Below, in pieces: positions 30,092 through 39,163 of a stretch of DNA of 64,000 nt. The notes under the pieces are model-generated. The model did no database searches. It saw only the letters and a list, made by a program, of their open reading frames with translations, and had not been told where the DNA came from. Made by a program: the position numbers and the translations under genes. The DNA is taken from assembly GCF_014297445.1 (NCBI RefSeq), contig NZ_JACORU010000001.1, positions 1,054,001-1,118,000 of the forward strand, given 5' to 3'. The DNA is from Ramlibacter albus. Its GTDB lineage: Bacteria; Pseudomonadota; Gammaproteobacteria; Burkholderiales; Burkholderiaceae_C. Position 1 is the stretch's first letter, and each line of letters opens with the position of its first letter.

Positions 30092-30625
30092 ATGTGGTCT
30101 CGCCCTCTCGTGCTTGCCGCGATGCTGTTCGCGGCCTGGCCCGCACAAGCGGATTGGCGCCCCGACGCCTGGTTCATCGAGGGCGGCGCCGCGCCGAAGG
30201 GCACCTGGCAGGTCACGGGCGGCCTCAAATGGAACGGCAGCTGGAAGCGCAGCTGGCTCGGCACCGAGGCCACCGGCGCCGTGGACCTGCAGCTCAGTCA
30301 CTGGGAATGGGACCGCTTCGGCGGCGGCCGCGGCAGCTCCAACGTGCTGGGGCTGGTGCCGCTGCTGAGGCTGCGCTTCGACGAGGGCCGCTCGCCGTGG
30401 TTCGTCGAAGGCGGCATCGGCCTGACCTTGGCCGACCGCAAATACAACACGCCGGACAAGCAGTTCGCCACCGCCTTCCAGTTCCACGACACCGTCGCGG
30501 TGGGCCGCAGCATCGGTAACGGCAGCGAACTTTCTGTGCGGATTGTTCACACTTCGAATGCCGGGATCAAACATCCCAACCCCGGAGAGAACTTCTTACA
30601 GGTTCGATGGGGTTCGAAGTTCTGA
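30092..30625 (+). CDS. pagL: Lipid A 3-O-deacylase PagL family protein
   Basis: A 177-residue outer-membrane beta-barrel with a signal peptide (LVLAAMLFAAWPAQA). Aromatic-rich alternating strands run through the mature part. The active-site region near the C-terminus, RIVHTSNAGIKHPNPGEN, provides the His and Ser at +2 and an acidic residue about 13 positions later, as in PagL. The protein ends in Phe, as outer-membrane proteins do. It would remove the 3-O acyl chain of lipid A. ATG 30092 begins the signal peptide. Confidence 0.9.
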   Translation: MWSRPLVLAAMLFAAWPAQADWRPDAWFIEGGAAPKGTWQVTGGLKWNGSWKRSWLGTEATGAVDLQLSHWEWDRFGGGRGSSNVLGLVPLLRLRFDEGRSPWFVEGGIGLTLADRKYNTPDKQFATAFQFHDTVAVGRSIGNGSELSVRIVHTSNAGIKHPNPGENFLQVRWGSKF

Positions 30626-30646
30626 ACTGACGTGCCTCGCCCATAA

Positions 30647-30654
30647 GTCCTACA
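30647..30654. promoter_or_regulatory. gtcctaca motif, copy 3
   Basis: Located 107 bases before the exported protein at 30761. Followed by gc and then ccgatg at a distance similar to copy 4. Confidence 0.3.
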
Positions 30655-30760
30655 GCGGCTGACGCGCAAGTCCGATGTTGATGGGCCTGCCGCCCACCTA
30701 ATGTTCGAGCCACGTACCCGCCTCGGGGCGTTGTCATCACGACTTAAGGGAGAGACTTCA

Positions 30761-31159
30761 ATGAAGACCACGCATGTTTCCATGCTGCTTGCTGCCGTTC
30801 TCGGCTTCAGCGGCGCCGCCTTCGCCTCGGGTGCCAGCGAGTCCACCGACTCGCCGCTGCGCGCCGGTGAAATGAGCATCATGACCAATGGCGTTCCGAA
30901 CGTGAAGACCACGAATTCGCCCTACGGCGACCGCGTGGCGCTGGGTGGCCGCGTCGCCAACCAGATGCTGACCGCCAGCGAGACCAGCGACGTGCCGCTG
31001 CGCGCCGGCGAGCAGAGCACGATGACGCGCGGCGCGCCGAACGTGGCCACCAACAACCAGGTGTTCACGACCAACGTCGCCAGCTACACGGTCATCGACG
31101 CGACGACCGGCACGGCGATGGGTGCGGGCCCGGCCGTGATCCTGGTGCCCACCAAGTAA
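30761..31159 (+). CDS. Exported protein with two repeats
   Basis: A 132-residue protein with a signal peptide (VSMLLAAVLGFSGAAFA). The mature part holds two copies of a 16-residue unit: PLRAGEMSIMTNGVPNV and PLRAGEQSTMTRGAPNV, each preceded by an ES/ET-rich stretch, and ends in MGAGPAVILVPTK. No family recognised. It shares the signal-peptide style and MGAGPA/VP-TK ending with the 31912 protein, so the two may be paralogues. The ATG follows aagggagagacttca. Confidence 0.65.
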   Translation: MKTTHVSMLLAAVLGFSGAAFASGASESTDSPLRAGEMSIMTNGVPNVKTTNSPYGDRVALGGRVANQMLTASETSDVPLRAGEQSTMTRGAPNVATNNQVFTTNVASYTVIDATTGTAMGAGPAVILVPTK

Positions 31160-31176
31160 GTTTTCTGCTGTCACAC

Positions 31177-31215
31177 GAAGAAAAGGCCTGCCGGGCGACC
31201 GGCAGGCCTTCTTCG
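31177..31215. terminator. Strong bidirectional terminator
   Basis: A perfect 12-bp GC-rich stem (aaggcctgccgg, loop gcga, ccggcaggcctt) with flanking cgaagaa/ttcttcg, lying between the convergent genes ending at 31159 and 31231. It fits as an intrinsic terminator in both directions. Confidence 0.85.
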
Positions 31216-31230
31216 TTGCGCCAGCGGGAA

Positions 31231-31734
31231 TCAGCCGCGATGCATGCCGCGGCCATGGTGGCCGCCGCGCTCGCCGCCGCGGCCGAAGCGCTCGAACGAC
31301 TGCTCGTCGAACACCTTCTGCTGCGCGGGGCTCAGCTGCGAGTAGAAGGCCTTGGTGGCCTCGCCACGGCGGTCCTGCTCCGCGTTGCGCTGGTTGCGCA
31401 GCTCGCGCATGCGGTCGATGCGCTGCGGCGTGGTCATGCGCGCGAACTCGACGAAGTTGGGGCGCTGCGGGCGGTTGGCGGCCGGGCGCATGGCCTGCGT
31501 CCATGCGTTCCAGGCGCCTTCCTGCGCGGGCGTGATCTGCAGCTTGGCCTTGAGCTCGGCCTGGCGGCGGGCCATGCGCTCCTGCATCATGCGGGCGCGG
31601 TCCGGGCCGTGGTCGCCGCGCATCATCATGGGCGGCTGGCCGGGCTGGGGCGGCATCGGCTGGGCCTGGGCGAAAGCGCCGGCGGCCAGGGTGGCCGCCA
31701 GGGCGGCCGCAAGGAGGGTCTTGGAGGTATTCAT
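31231..31734 (-). CDS. Spy/CpxP-like LTXXQ-motif periplasmic protein
   Basis: A 167-residue exported protein with a signal peptide (LLAAALAATLAAGAFA). It is Pro/Met/Gln-rich after cleavage, then helical with the Spy-type pattern ITPAQEGAWNAWTQAM and a second motif LSPAQQKVFDEQSF. It ends in a Gly/His-rich tail (RGGERGGHHGRGMHRG) that could bind metal. Spy/CpxP proteins act as periplasmic chaperones or stress sensors. ATG 31734 begins the signal peptide. Confidence 0.8.
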   Translation of the reverse strand: MNTSKTLLAAALAATLAAGAFAQAQPMPPQPGQPPMMMRGDHGPDRARMMQERMARRQAELKAKLQITPAQEGAWNAWTQAMRPAANRPQRPNFVEFARMTTPQRIDRMRELRNQRNAEQDRRGEATKAFYSQLSPAQQKVFDEQSFERFGRGGERGGHHGRGMHRG

Positions 31735-31911
31735 GGGGGCAAGTCTGGGCGGGGCAGGTATCGCGACCATGCCCCAAGCGTCACCCGAATGTAAAGCTGA
31801 GCCCCCCAGTCAGCACCTTCCTACGGCCGGACGCTGCTTCCGGCCACAGCCGGACCGTGGCGGGGCGCGCAGCATTCAGGCTGGCAAATCAGAGCAGTTC
31901 AAGGAGCCACC

Positions 31912-32244
31912 ATGAAGACCGCGTCCATCGCCCGAACCGCCGCTGTGCTTCTCGCCGCCGCGCTGGGCGGCGCCTATGCGCAGACGGCTCCCGCCCCCGC
32001 ACCCAAGGTCATGAGCGACATGGCCCCGCTGCCCGCGGAGGACCGCGCCAGCACCGGCGCGATCGTGCTCGAAGAGCAACCCGTGCTCGCCAAGCAGGAA
32101 CTGATGCGCGAGACCGTCGCCCGCAACCGGCAGATGATGTCCACCGTGATGGGCGCCGGTCCGGCCCCGGTGCAGGCCACCGACGGCAAGCGCGTGCTGG
32201 ACATCACCGACGGCAAGGTGCAGGTCGTTCCGGCTACCAAATAG
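31912..32244 (+). CDS. Small exported protein of unknown function
   Basis: A 110-residue protein with a signal peptide (ARTAAVLLAAALGGAYA) and an Ala/Pro-rich start to the mature part. No domain recognised. It ends MGAGPAPVQATDGKRV...VPATK, resembling the end of the 30761 protein. The ATG follows aaggagccacc. Convergent with cueR. Confidence 0.6.
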   Translation: MKTASIARTAAVLLAAALGGAYAQTAPAPAPKVMSDMAPLPAEDRASTGAIVLEEQPVLAKQELMRETVARNRQMMSTVMGAGPAPVQATDGKRVLDITDGKVQVVPATK

Positions 32245-32246
32245 GT

Positions 32247-32645
32247 TCAGTGGGAGCCGGCTGCCAGGTCGTCGAGGATCGGGCAGTCCGGCCGGTCGTC
32301 GCCCGCGCAGCAGTGGATCAGGTGCTTGAGCGTGCGCTGCATGGCTTGCATCTGCGCGATGCGCTCCCCCAGGTCGTCCGCATGCTTCTGCGCAATCTTG
32401 CGGACGCTGGCACTCGCGCGCCGGCGGTTCTGCCACAGGCCGACCAGCTCGCCGATCTCCTCCATCGAGAAACCCAGCTCGCGCCCGCGCTTGATGAAGC
32501 GCAGCGTGTGCACGTCGGCGTCGCTGTAGAGGCGGTAGCCGCTGTCGGTGCGCGCCACCTTGGGCAGCAGGCCCAGCGACTCGTAGTGCCGCACCATCTT
32601 GGCGGAGACGCCCGAGCGCCGGGCCGCTTCGCCGATGTTGATCAC
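32247..32645 (-). CDS. cueR: Cu(I)-responsive regulator CueR
   Basis: A 132-residue MerR-family activator. Winged helix at the start (NIGEAARRSGVSAKMVRHYE), a long dimerisation helix, and the metal loop CCAGDDRPDCPIL near the end, whose two Cys (positions spaced C-7-C) fit the copper-type loop. The GTG at 32645 overlaps the copZ stop. It would control the divergent copZ and copA promoters, both with the long 19-bp spacer that MerR activators need. Confidence 0.92.
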   Translation of the reverse strand: MINIGEAARRSGVSAKMVRHYESLGLLPKVARTDSGYRLYSDADVHTLRFIKRGRELGFSMEEIGELVGLWQNRRRASASVRKIAQKHADDLGERIAQMQAMQRTLKHLIHCCAGDDRPDCPILDDLAAGSH

Positions 32646-32839
32646 GCGGCCACCGAGTAGCCTTCCTCGCGGATGGCTTCGGCCAGCGCCTCGCGCTCCT
32701 TCGTGCTTTGCACGTCGACCTTGCCGCTGCCGAGGTCGACCTGCACCTCGGCGGCGGGGTCGACGGCCTTGACGGCTTCGGTGACCGCCTTGACGCAGTG
32801 GCCGCAGCTCATGCCTTGCACCTGGAATGTCTGGTTCAT
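32642..32839 (-). CDS. copZ: Copper chaperone CopZ (heavy-metal-associated domain)
   Basis: A 65-residue ferredoxin-like HMA domain with the copper-binding GMSCGHC near residue 10 and VQSTKEREALAEAIREEGYSV at the end. It delivers Cu(I) to the CopA ATPase encoded divergently. ATG 32839 begins the domain. It is coupled by GTGA overlap to cueR. Confidence 0.93.
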   Translation of the reverse strand: MNQTFQVQGMSCGHCVKAVTEAVKAVDPAAEVQVDLGSGKVDVQSTKEREALAEAIREEGYSVAA

Positions 32840-32869
32840 GGTTTTCGTCCTTTCGATGATGATGCGCAG

Positions 32870-32935
32870 AGCATCCACCTTCCCACCATAGTAAGGTCAA
32901 GGCCTTGACCTTGCCATCATGGCAAGCTTGAGCAT
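32870..32935. promoter_or_regulatory. Divergent CueR-type promoters for copA and copZ-cueR
   Basis: Plus strand: -35 ttgacc at 32905-32910, 19-bp spacer with the dyad cttgcca-tca-tggcaag, -10 gagcat at 32930-32935, just before the copA ATG at 32942. Minus strand: -35 ttgacc (32895-32900), 19-bp spacer with the dyad acctt...aaggt, -10 gatgct (32870-32875). The long spacers and internal dyads are the hallmark of MerR-family activated promoters. Confidence 0.85.
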
Positions 32936-32941
32936 TGAGCC

Positions 32942-35080
32942 ATGACAACTGAAATCCTCGATCTCGGCGTCGGCGGCATGACCTGCGCCTCGTGCGTCAA
33001 CCGGGTGGAGCGCGCGCTCAGGAAGGTGCCCGGCGTGCAGGAGGCCAGCGTCAACCTGGCCACCGAGACGGCGCGCGTCACGTTCGAGCCCGGCAGCGAG
33101 ATGGAAGCGCAGATCCGCCGCGCGGTGCGCAATGCAGGGTACGAGCCGCGCGCGGCCGACCAGCAGGCCGAAGAGGACCTTTCCCCTTGGGCGGGCTTCA
33201 TGCCCGTCGGGCTGGCGCTCGCGCTGTCGCTGCCGCTCGTCGTGCCCATGGCGCTCGACCTGCTGGGCATCCACCGGATGCTGCCGGCGTGGCTGCAGTT
33301 CCTGCTGGCGACACCTGTGCAGTTCGTGCTGGGCGCTCGCTTCTACCGCGCGGGCTGGCACGCACTGAAGGCGCGCACCGGCAACATGGACCTGCTGGTG
33401 GCGATCGGCACGACGGCGGGTTGGGGGCTGTCGATGTGGCTGTGGCTGGTGCGCGATACCTCGCACCTCTACTTCGAAGCGTCCGCCGTTGTCGTGAGCC
33501 TGGTGCTGCTCGGCAAATGGCTCGAGGCGCGCGCCAAGCGCCAGACCACGGCCGCGATCCGCGCCCTGCATGCGCTGCGGCCCGACATCGCGCACGTGAT
33601 GCTGCGCTCTGGCGGCGAGGCCGACGTGCCGATCGGCGAGCTGCTGGTCGGCGACCGCATGGTGGTGCGCCCCGGCGAGCGCGTGCCGGCCGACGGCGTG
33701 CTGGAGCAGGGCCGCACGCAGGTGGACGAATCCATGCTGACCGGCGAGCCGCTGCCGGTTGCGAAAGGCGAGGGCGACCGCGTCACCGGCGGCAGCATCA
33801 ACGGCGAGGGCCGCATCGTCGTGCGCGTGGAGGCTGTCGGGCACGAGACGGTGCTCGCGCGGATCATCCGGCTCGTGGAGGATGCGCAGGCGGCGAAGGC
33901 GCCGATCCAGCGGCTGGTGGACCAGGTGTCGGCCGTGTTCGTGCCGGTGGTGCTGGTGATTGCGCTGGTGACGCTGCTCGGCTGGCTCGCGATGGGCGGC
34001 GAAGTCGAAGCAGCCGTGGTGCATGCCGTCGCAGTGCTCGTGATCGCATGTCCCTGTGCGCTCGGTCTCGCGACGCCCGCGGCGATCATGGCCGGCACCG
34101 GCGTGGCCGCGAAGCACGGCATCCTGATCAAGGACGCGCAGGCGCTGGAGATCGCGCACAAGGTCGACACCGTGGCATTCGACAAGACCGGTACGCTGAC
34201 CGTTGGCAAGCCGCGGCTGGTGGAGTTCACGGGCAACGATGACATGCTGGCCATCGCCGCTGGGTTGCAGAGCGGCAGCGAGCATCCGCTGGCGCGTGCT
34301 GTCGTCGATGCCGCGAAGGCCAAGGGGCTCTCGATCGAAACACCGGACGACGTGCGCGCCGTGCCGGGGCGAGGCCTCGAAGGCGAGGTGAAGGGCCGGT
34401 CGTTCCTGATCGGCAGCCTCCCCTGGTTGAAGTCCCTCGGCGTCGAGGTCGGCGAGTCGATGAACGCAACCGGCTCTGCACTCGTCGAACGCACGACCGA
34501 CGGCCTCACGTTGCGCGCCTTGATGGCGTTCGCCGACGAGCCCAAACCCTCAGCCGCAGCGGCCATCGCGCAGCTGCGCGCACGCGGCCTGCGCCTGCGC
34601 ATGATCTCCGGCGACAACCAGGCCGCCGCCGTGGCGATGGCCGCGCGCCTGGGCCTGCGCGAAGACGAAGTGCTCGCGAACGTGCTCCCCGGCGACAAGG
34701 CCGCGGCCGTTGCGCAGCTGAAGCAAGGCGGGCACGTGGTCGCGATGGTGGGCGACGGCGTCAACGACGCGCCCGCGCTGGCCGCCGCCGATGTGGGCAT
34801 CGCGATGGGCAGCGGCACCGACGTCGCGATGCACGCGGCCGGCATCACGCTGATGCGCGGTGACGTTGCGCTCGTGGCCGGCGCCCTCGATGTCTCGCAC
34901 CGCACCGTGCGCAAGATCCGCCAGAACCTCTTCTGGGCCTTCGCGTACAACGTGGCGGGAATCCCGCTTGCGGCGCTCGGGTATCTCAACCCGGTGGTCG
35001 CGGGTGCGGCGATGGCACTGTCGAGCATCAGCGTGATGGGCAACGCGCTGCTGCTGCGCAGGTGGCACGAACGCAGTTGA
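32942..35080 (+). CDS. copA: Cu(I)-exporting P-type ATPase CopA
   Basis: A 712-residue P1B-type ATPase. One N-terminal HMA domain with GMTCASC, the membrane CPC metal site in [14 protein letters not shown], the phosphorylation site DKTGTLT, the HP motif in SEHPLARAV, and the ATP hinge [13 protein letters not shown]. It expels Cu(I) from the cytoplasm. The gene starts one base after a MerR-type -10 region, so its leader is very short or absent. Divergent from copZ-cueR. Confidence 0.96.
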   Translation: MTTEILDLGVGGMTCASCVNRVERALRKVPGVQEASVNLATETARVTFEPGSEMEAQIRRAVRNAGYEPRAADQQAEEDLSPWAGFMPVGLALALSLPLVVPMALDLLGIHRMLPAWLQFLLATPVQFVLGARFYRAGWHALKARTGNMDLLVAIGTTAGWGLSMWLWLVRDTSHLYFEASAVVVSLVLLGKWLEARAKRQTTAAIRALHALRPDIAHVMLRSGGEADVPIGELLVGDRMVVRPGERVPADGVLEQGRTQVDESMLTGEPLPVAKGEGDRVTGGSINGEGRIVVRVEAVGHETVLARIIRLVEDAQAAKAPIQRLVDQVSAVFVPVVLVIALVTLLGWLAMGGEVEAAVVHAVAVLVIACPCALGLATPAAIMAGTGVAAKHGILIKDAQALEIAHKVDTVAFDKTGTLTVGKPRLVEFTGNDDMLAIAAGLQSGSEHPLARAVVDAAKAKGLSIETPDDVRAVPGRGLEGEVKGRSFLIGSLPWLKSLGVEVGESMNATGSALVERTTDGLTLRALMAFADEPKPSAAAAIAQLRARGLRLRMISGDNQAAAVAMAARLGLREDEVLANVLPGDKAAAVAQLKQGGHVVAMVGDGVNDAPALAAADVGIAMGSGTDVAMHAAGITLMRGDVALVAGALDVSHRTVRKIRQNLFWAFAYNVAGIPLAALGYLNPVVAGAAMALSSISVMGNALLLRRWHERS

Positions 35081-35138
35081 CCTCCATCAACGCGCTCTTG
35101 CGCGCCGCCTGCCATGCTCCGGGCAGGAGACCGAGCCC

Positions 35139-35720
35139 ATGTCACGCACGCTGCAGATCATTCGCGACGAACACACAGCACTGTCGGCGATGCTCCGTTC
35201 GCTGCTGATGATGGAAGAAAAGGGGCCCGGCGACGAACCGGAGCGCTACTTCGACGTGCTGCGCGCGATGCTGTTCTACATCGACGAATTCCCCGAGCGC
35301 CTGCACCACCCGAAGGAAAGCGAACTGCTGTTCCCCAAGGTCGTGAAGGCGCAGCCCGCGCTGGCCAACGTGATCCGCCGCCTGGACAACGAGCATCTCG
35401 CGGGCGAGAGCCGCGTGCGCGAACTGCAGCACCTGCTGCTGGCGTGGGAGCTGCTCGGCGAGCCGCGCCGCATGGCTTTCGCCAAGGGCCTGAAGGAGTA
35501 CGTGGGCTTCTACCTCGAGCACATGAAGGTGGAAGAGCTGGAGATCCTGCCGGCCGCCGAAGCGTCGCTGACGCCTGCCGAGTGGGCCGAGATCGATGCC
35601 GCTTTCGAGCGCGAGCGGGACCCGCTGGCCGGCGGCGAGCGCCACCCCGCTTACGACCGCCTCTTCACCCGGATCGTGATGAAGGCGCCGGCGCCGATCG
35701 GTGTCGGCCCGGCGTTCTGA
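35139..35720 (+). CDS. Hemerythrin domain protein
   Basis: A 193-residue four-helix protein of the hemerythrin HHE family. The iron-ligand pattern is visible: EHTAL near the start, ERLHHPKESELLFP, DNEHLAGESRV and YLEHMKVEELEIL. Family members bind a di-iron centre that senses or carries oxygen or nitric oxide. It follows copA by 58 bases; linkage to copper is not proven. Confidence 0.9.
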   Translation: MSRTLQIIRDEHTALSAMLRSLLMMEEKGPGDEPERYFDVLRAMLFYIDEFPERLHHPKESELLFPKVVKAQPALANVIRRLDNEHLAGESRVRELQHLLLAWELLGEPRRMAFAKGLKEYVGFYLEHMKVEELEILPAAEASLTPAEWAEIDAAFERERDPLAGGERHPAYDRLFTRIVMKAPAPIGVGPAF

Positions 35721-35723
35721 CTT

Positions 35724-36335
35724 CTATTTGCCCAGCAGGCCTTCGACCTTGAGCGCTTCCTGCACCGCGGGACGCGCCTCGATGCGCTGCGAGTGCGCGA
35801 CGACGTTCGGCGCATGCGACAGGTCGATCGCCATCGGCTTGGCCCAGCGCGTCACCACGAACAGGTAAGCGTCGGCCACAGTGAAGTGCGTGTTGATCAG
35901 GTACTCCTTGCCTTCGAGCTGCCTGTTCAACCACTCGTAGCGCTTGGCGAGGCGGTCGCGGTAGATCTGCTTGCCTTCGTCCGGCATCGCCGCGACGAAC
36001 AGCGGCGAATAGCTCTTGTGGATCTCCGTGCCGATGAACGTCAACCACTCCTGCAAGCGGTAGCGGGCCAGCGTGCCGTTCGCGGGCGCGAGGTTCTTCG
36101 CGGGCACCTGGTCGGCGATGTACTGCACGATCGCCGGGCCTTCGCGCAGCCGCGTGCCGTCGTCCAGCTCCAGCAGCGGCACGTAGCCGAGGGGGTTGAT
36201 CGTGTAGTAGTCGGTGCCGTCCTGCAGCTTGTGCGTCTTGGTGGGTGCGAGCACCGGCTCGAAGGCCAGGCCGGCCTCACGCAGCACGATGTGCGGGGAG
36301 AGCGAACACGCGCCGGGGGAGTAATAGAGCTTCAT
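35724..36335 (-). CDS. Glutathione S-transferase, beta-class-like
   Basis: A 203-residue GST with N-terminal thioredoxin fold (MKLYYSPGACSLSPHIVLRE), where Cys10 corresponds to the catalytic Cys of bacterial beta-class GstA, and the cis-Pro turn GYVPLLELDDG. The all-helical C-terminal domain ends KVEGLLGK. It conjugates or reduces electrophiles with glutathione. ATG 36335 begins the fold. Confidence 0.9.
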   Translation of the reverse strand: MKLYYSPGACSLSPHIVLREAGLAFEPVLAPTKTHKLQDGTDYYTINPLGYVPLLELDDGTRLREGPAIVQYIADQVPAKNLAPANGTLARYRLQEWLTFIGTEIHKSYSPLFVAAMPDEGKQIYRDRLAKRYEWLNRQLEGKEYLINTHFTVADAYLFVVTRWAKPMAIDLSHAPNVVAHSQRIEARPAVQEALKVEGLLGK

Positions 36336-36391
36336 GCAACCGATGCTAGCGGCTTGGCGGGCATCGTGCTGCGGCCGGGCACAATGGCCGC

Positions 36392-37456
36392 ATGAAGACA
36401 TGGATGCGCTGGCTGGCGGGCGGCGCCGGGGTGCTGCTGGTGCTGGTCGGCGCGGCCGCGCTGCTGCTCCAGCATTGGGCGTCGTCGGACGACATCCGTG
36501 CGCGCGTGGAGCAGGAGGCGTCCACGGCGCTCGGCGTGAAGCTGAAGGTGCGTGCGCTCAAGGTCGACCTGTGGCCGCTGCCGGCCGTCGCCGCCGACAG
36601 CATCACCGTGCAGACGCAGCCGCCCGTCACGCTCGAGCGCCTCGAAGTGCGGCCCGCGTGGGCCCCGATGGTGCAGGGCAAGTTCCAGCCGCGCGCGCTG
36701 GTGGTGCGCGGCGCGATGCTGCCGCAGGTCCCGACAACGCTCGATGCCCACGCGCGGCTGTCGGATGACGGCACGCTCGACGTGCTCACGTTCAAGGTGC
36801 TCGAAGGCCGCTTCGCGGGTGCGCGCGGCGAGGTGTCGCGCGAGCCGGACCACTGGCCGGTGCATGTCGCCATCGGCGGCGGCGACATCCGCGGCAAGAT
36901 CCGCCTCGTGCCGGGCAAGGGTGAGCTGCGCGTGCTGTCCGGCGACCTGCAGACACAGAACGTGGAGGTCGCGTCGCTCACCGCGCCGAGCCGCTCTCTC
37001 ACCGGCAAGCTGCAGGCGACGACGAAGCTGCGCGCCGAGTTCAAGGAGATGGGCGCGCTCGGCGATGCGCTGCGCACGCAGACGCAGTTCACGGTGCGCG
37101 GCGCCGTCGTGCATGGGCTCGACCTCGCCAGGGCCGTGCGCACGGTCGGCATGAGCCGCGGCGGTGAGACGCGCCTCGACTCGCTCGCGGGCCAGCTCAA
37201 CACGCAGGGCAAGGCGGTGCAGCTGAACAACCTGGCTGCAACGTCGGGCGCGCTCGCAGCCAACGGCAACGTGACGATCAGCCCGGCCAAGGCACTGGGC
37301 GGGCAGGTGACGGTGCAACTCGTGGGCACGCCGGACAAGCTGGGCGTTCCGCTGGCCCTCGGCGGCACTGTGGATTCGCCGAGCGTGACGCTGAGCCAGG
37401 GCTCGCTCATCACCAACAAGATCGGCGACGCGGTGCGCGGGCTCTTCGGCAAGTAG
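36392..37456 (+). CDS. AsmA-like envelope protein
   Basis: A 354-residue protein with a single N-terminal membrane anchor (WLAGGAGVLLVLVGAAALLL) followed by a beta-rich periplasmic region of the AsmA type: DIRARVEQEASTALGVKLKV at the start of the domain and LNTQGKAVQLNNLAATSGALAANGNVT near the end. AsmA-like proteins span the periplasm and are implicated in lipid transport or outer-membrane biogenesis. It is shorter than classical AsmA (about 600 residues), so it may be a compact relative. Confidence 0.75.
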   Translation: MKTWMRWLAGGAGVLLVLVGAAALLLQHWASSDDIRARVEQEASTALGVKLKVRALKVDLWPLPAVAADSITVQTQPPVTLERLEVRPAWAPMVQGKFQPRALVVRGAMLPQVPTTLDAHARLSDDGTLDVLTFKVLEGRFAGARGEVSREPDHWPVHVAIGGGDIRGKIRLVPGKGELRVLSGDLQTQNVEVASLTAPSRSLTGKLQATTKLRAEFKEMGALGDALRTQTQFTVRGAVVHGLDLARAVRTVGMSRGGETRLDSLAGQLNTQGKAVQLNNLAATSGALAANGNVTISPAKALGGQVTVQLVGTPDKLGVPLALGGTVDSPSVTLSQGSLITNKIGDAVRGLFGK

Positions 37457-37459
37457 CCT

Positions 37460-37467
37460 GTCCTACA
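37460..37467. promoter_or_regulatory. gtcctaca motif, copy 4
   Basis: Found in the 67-base gap between the AsmA-like gene and the transglutaminase gene. Followed by gc and a ccgatg at 37485, an arrangement also seen after copy 3. Confidence 0.3.
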
Positions 37468-37523
37468 GCTGGGTCAGCGCGCCGCCGATGGGCAATCGTG
37501 CGGCGCCGGCTTAGCATCTTCGG

Positions 37524-38357
37524 ATGCATTTCTCCACCGTCGAAGCGGTACTCGAGTACGAAGTGAAGGAGCCCACGCACTTCTGCTTCAACCTCGAGGC
37601 CGCCCAGTGGCCCACCCAGAGAATCGTCAGCGAGAAGCTCGAGCTCTCGCCGCCCGTCATTGCGCGCTGTTTCGAGGACCCGCATTTCGGGCACCGCCTG
37701 GTGCGCTTCGATGCGCCGCCCGGCAAGCTGGCCCTGCACTACAAGGCCGACGTGCAGCTGCTCCAGCAGTACCACGACCCGAACCTCGAGGAAGCGCCCG
37801 TGCGGGACATTCCCGACGAGATCTTCCACTACCTGCTGCCGTCGCGCTATTGCGAGAGCGACGTGCTGTGCGCGGCCGCGCAGAAGATGTTCGGCGAGCT
37901 CAAGCCCGGCGTTTCGCGCGTTCGCAAGGTGGTCGACTGGATCACCGAGAACATCACCTACCGGCCGGGCAGCACGTGCTCGACGACGACAGCGAAGGAC
38001 GTGTACGTGCAGCGCTCCGGCGTGTGCCGCGACTTCGCGCACCTGGGCATCACCTTCTGCCGCGCGCTGAGCATCCCGGCGCGCATGGTGGTGGGCTACG
38101 TGTGGTTCGACGAGCCGCCGCAGGACTTCCACGCGATCTTCGAGGCGTGGGTCGGCGGGCGGTGGGTGCTGTTCGATCCCACCGGCATGGCGCCCGCGGA
38201 TCGGCTGGTGCGTGTCGGCACGGGGCGCGATGCGAAGGACGTGGCCTTCTGCACCTACTTCGGCAACATCGAGCTCAAGCGCAAGGAAGTGATGGTGCTG
38301 GAGCACGACCCGCGGCCGGCGCGTGTCGTGCGGCCGCGTGAAGCGGCGGTTGCCTAG
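37524..38357 (+). CDS. Transglutaminase-like cysteine protease family protein
   Basis: A 277-residue cytoplasmic protein. N-terminal beta region as in bacterial transglutaminase-N, then the catalytic triad: Cys in RSGVCRDFAHL, His in QDFHAIFEAWV and Asp in VLFDPTG. Such proteins often occur in ATP-grasp/peptide-ligase loci, but none is next to this gene. No signal peptide. Its 3' end overlaps the convergent aldolase gene by four bases. Confidence 0.88.
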   Translation: MHFSTVEAVLEYEVKEPTHFCFNLEAAQWPTQRIVSEKLELSPPVIARCFEDPHFGHRLVRFDAPPGKLALHYKADVQLLQQYHDPNLEEAPVRDIPDEIFHYLLPSRYCESDVLCAAAQKMFGELKPGVSRVRKVVDWITENITYRPGSTCSTTTAKDVYVQRSGVCRDFAHLGITFCRALSIPARMVVGYVWFDEPPQDFHAIFEAWVGGRWVLFDPTGMAPADRLVRVGTGRDAKDVAFCTYFGNIELKRKEVMVLEHDPRPARVVRPREAAVA

Positions 38358-39112
38358 GTCTTGTACGAGGGATCCGTCTTTTCCAGCCTGCGCAGGAGCG
38401 CCGGCCACACCAGCTTGTCTGGCCCCGCACCCGCGCTCGCCTTCGTCATCGCCGCGCCGATGCCATCCAGGATGCGCGGGTCCACCGTGATCACCTCGCC
38501 GCCGCTCAGCGCATCGATCTGGATGCGGCACGCGGCTTCGAAGAAGTACATGCGCGTCCACGCTTCGGCGATGTTGCTGCCCACCGTGAGCAGCCCGTGG
38601 TTGCGCAGCATCAGGAACGCGTTGTTCGCCAGGTCCTTCTGCAGGCGCGGCTGCTCTTCGTCGCGCACCGCGAGCCCTTCGTAGTCGTGGTAGCCCAGGA
38701 AGGGGATGATGAACGTGCTCTGCTGCGAGATGGGCAGCAGGCCGTGCTTCTGCGCGCTCACCGCCACGCCCGCGCGGCTGTGCGTGTGCAGCACGCATGC
38801 GACGTCCTCGCGGCCTTCGTGGATGCAGTTGTGGATGACGAAGCCCGCCGGGTTGACGGGGAAGGGCGAGTCGATCACCTTGTTGCACTCGTGGTCCACC
38901 TTCACGAGCGACGAGGCCGTGATCTCGTCGAACATCATCCCGTACGGGTTGATCAGGAAGTGGTGCTCGGGGCCGGGGATGCGCGCGCTGATGTGCGTGA
39001 ACACCAGGTCGCTCCAGCCGTACATGGCGACAAGGCGGTACGCAGCCGCGAGGTCCACTCGCAATTGCCATTCTTCGGCGCTGACCACTTCCTTGAGCGA
39101 GGCGATGTTCAT
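38354..39112 (-). CDS. Class II aldolase/adducin family protein
   Basis: A 252-residue zinc-dependent aldolase-fold protein. Zinc ligands appear in CVLHTHSRAGVAVSA and the third His in LRNHGLLTVG; the N-terminal part has YGWSDLVFTHISAR. Members act on sugar phosphates or related hydroxy-keto compounds; the substrate is unknown here. ATG 39112 begins the fold. A Crp-type gene and palindromes lie divergently upstream, so it may be regulated by that protein. Confidence 0.88.
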   Translation of the reverse strand: MNIASLKEVVSAEEWQLRVDLAAAYRLVAMYGWSDLVFTHISARIPGPEHHFLINPYGMMFDEITASSLVKVDHECNKVIDSPFPVNPAGFVIHNCIHEGREDVACVLHTHSRAGVAVSAQKHGLLPISQQSTFIIPFLGYHDYEGLAVRDEEQPRLQKDLANNAFLMLRNHGLLTVGSNIAEAWTRMYFFEAACRIQIDALSGGEVITVDPRILDGIGAAMTKASAGAGPDKLVWPALLRRLEKTDPSYKT

Positions 39113-39163
39113 GGTGTGCTGTCTCCTGTTCGCCCGATTCTTCGCCGCGGGTTGACGGGCGAA

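Noticed and set aside
27976..30273. 765-codon minus-strand frame extending past clsB
   Set aside because: Only the part from 29202 down carries the PLD motifs. The upstream part is an off-frame reading of ybhP.
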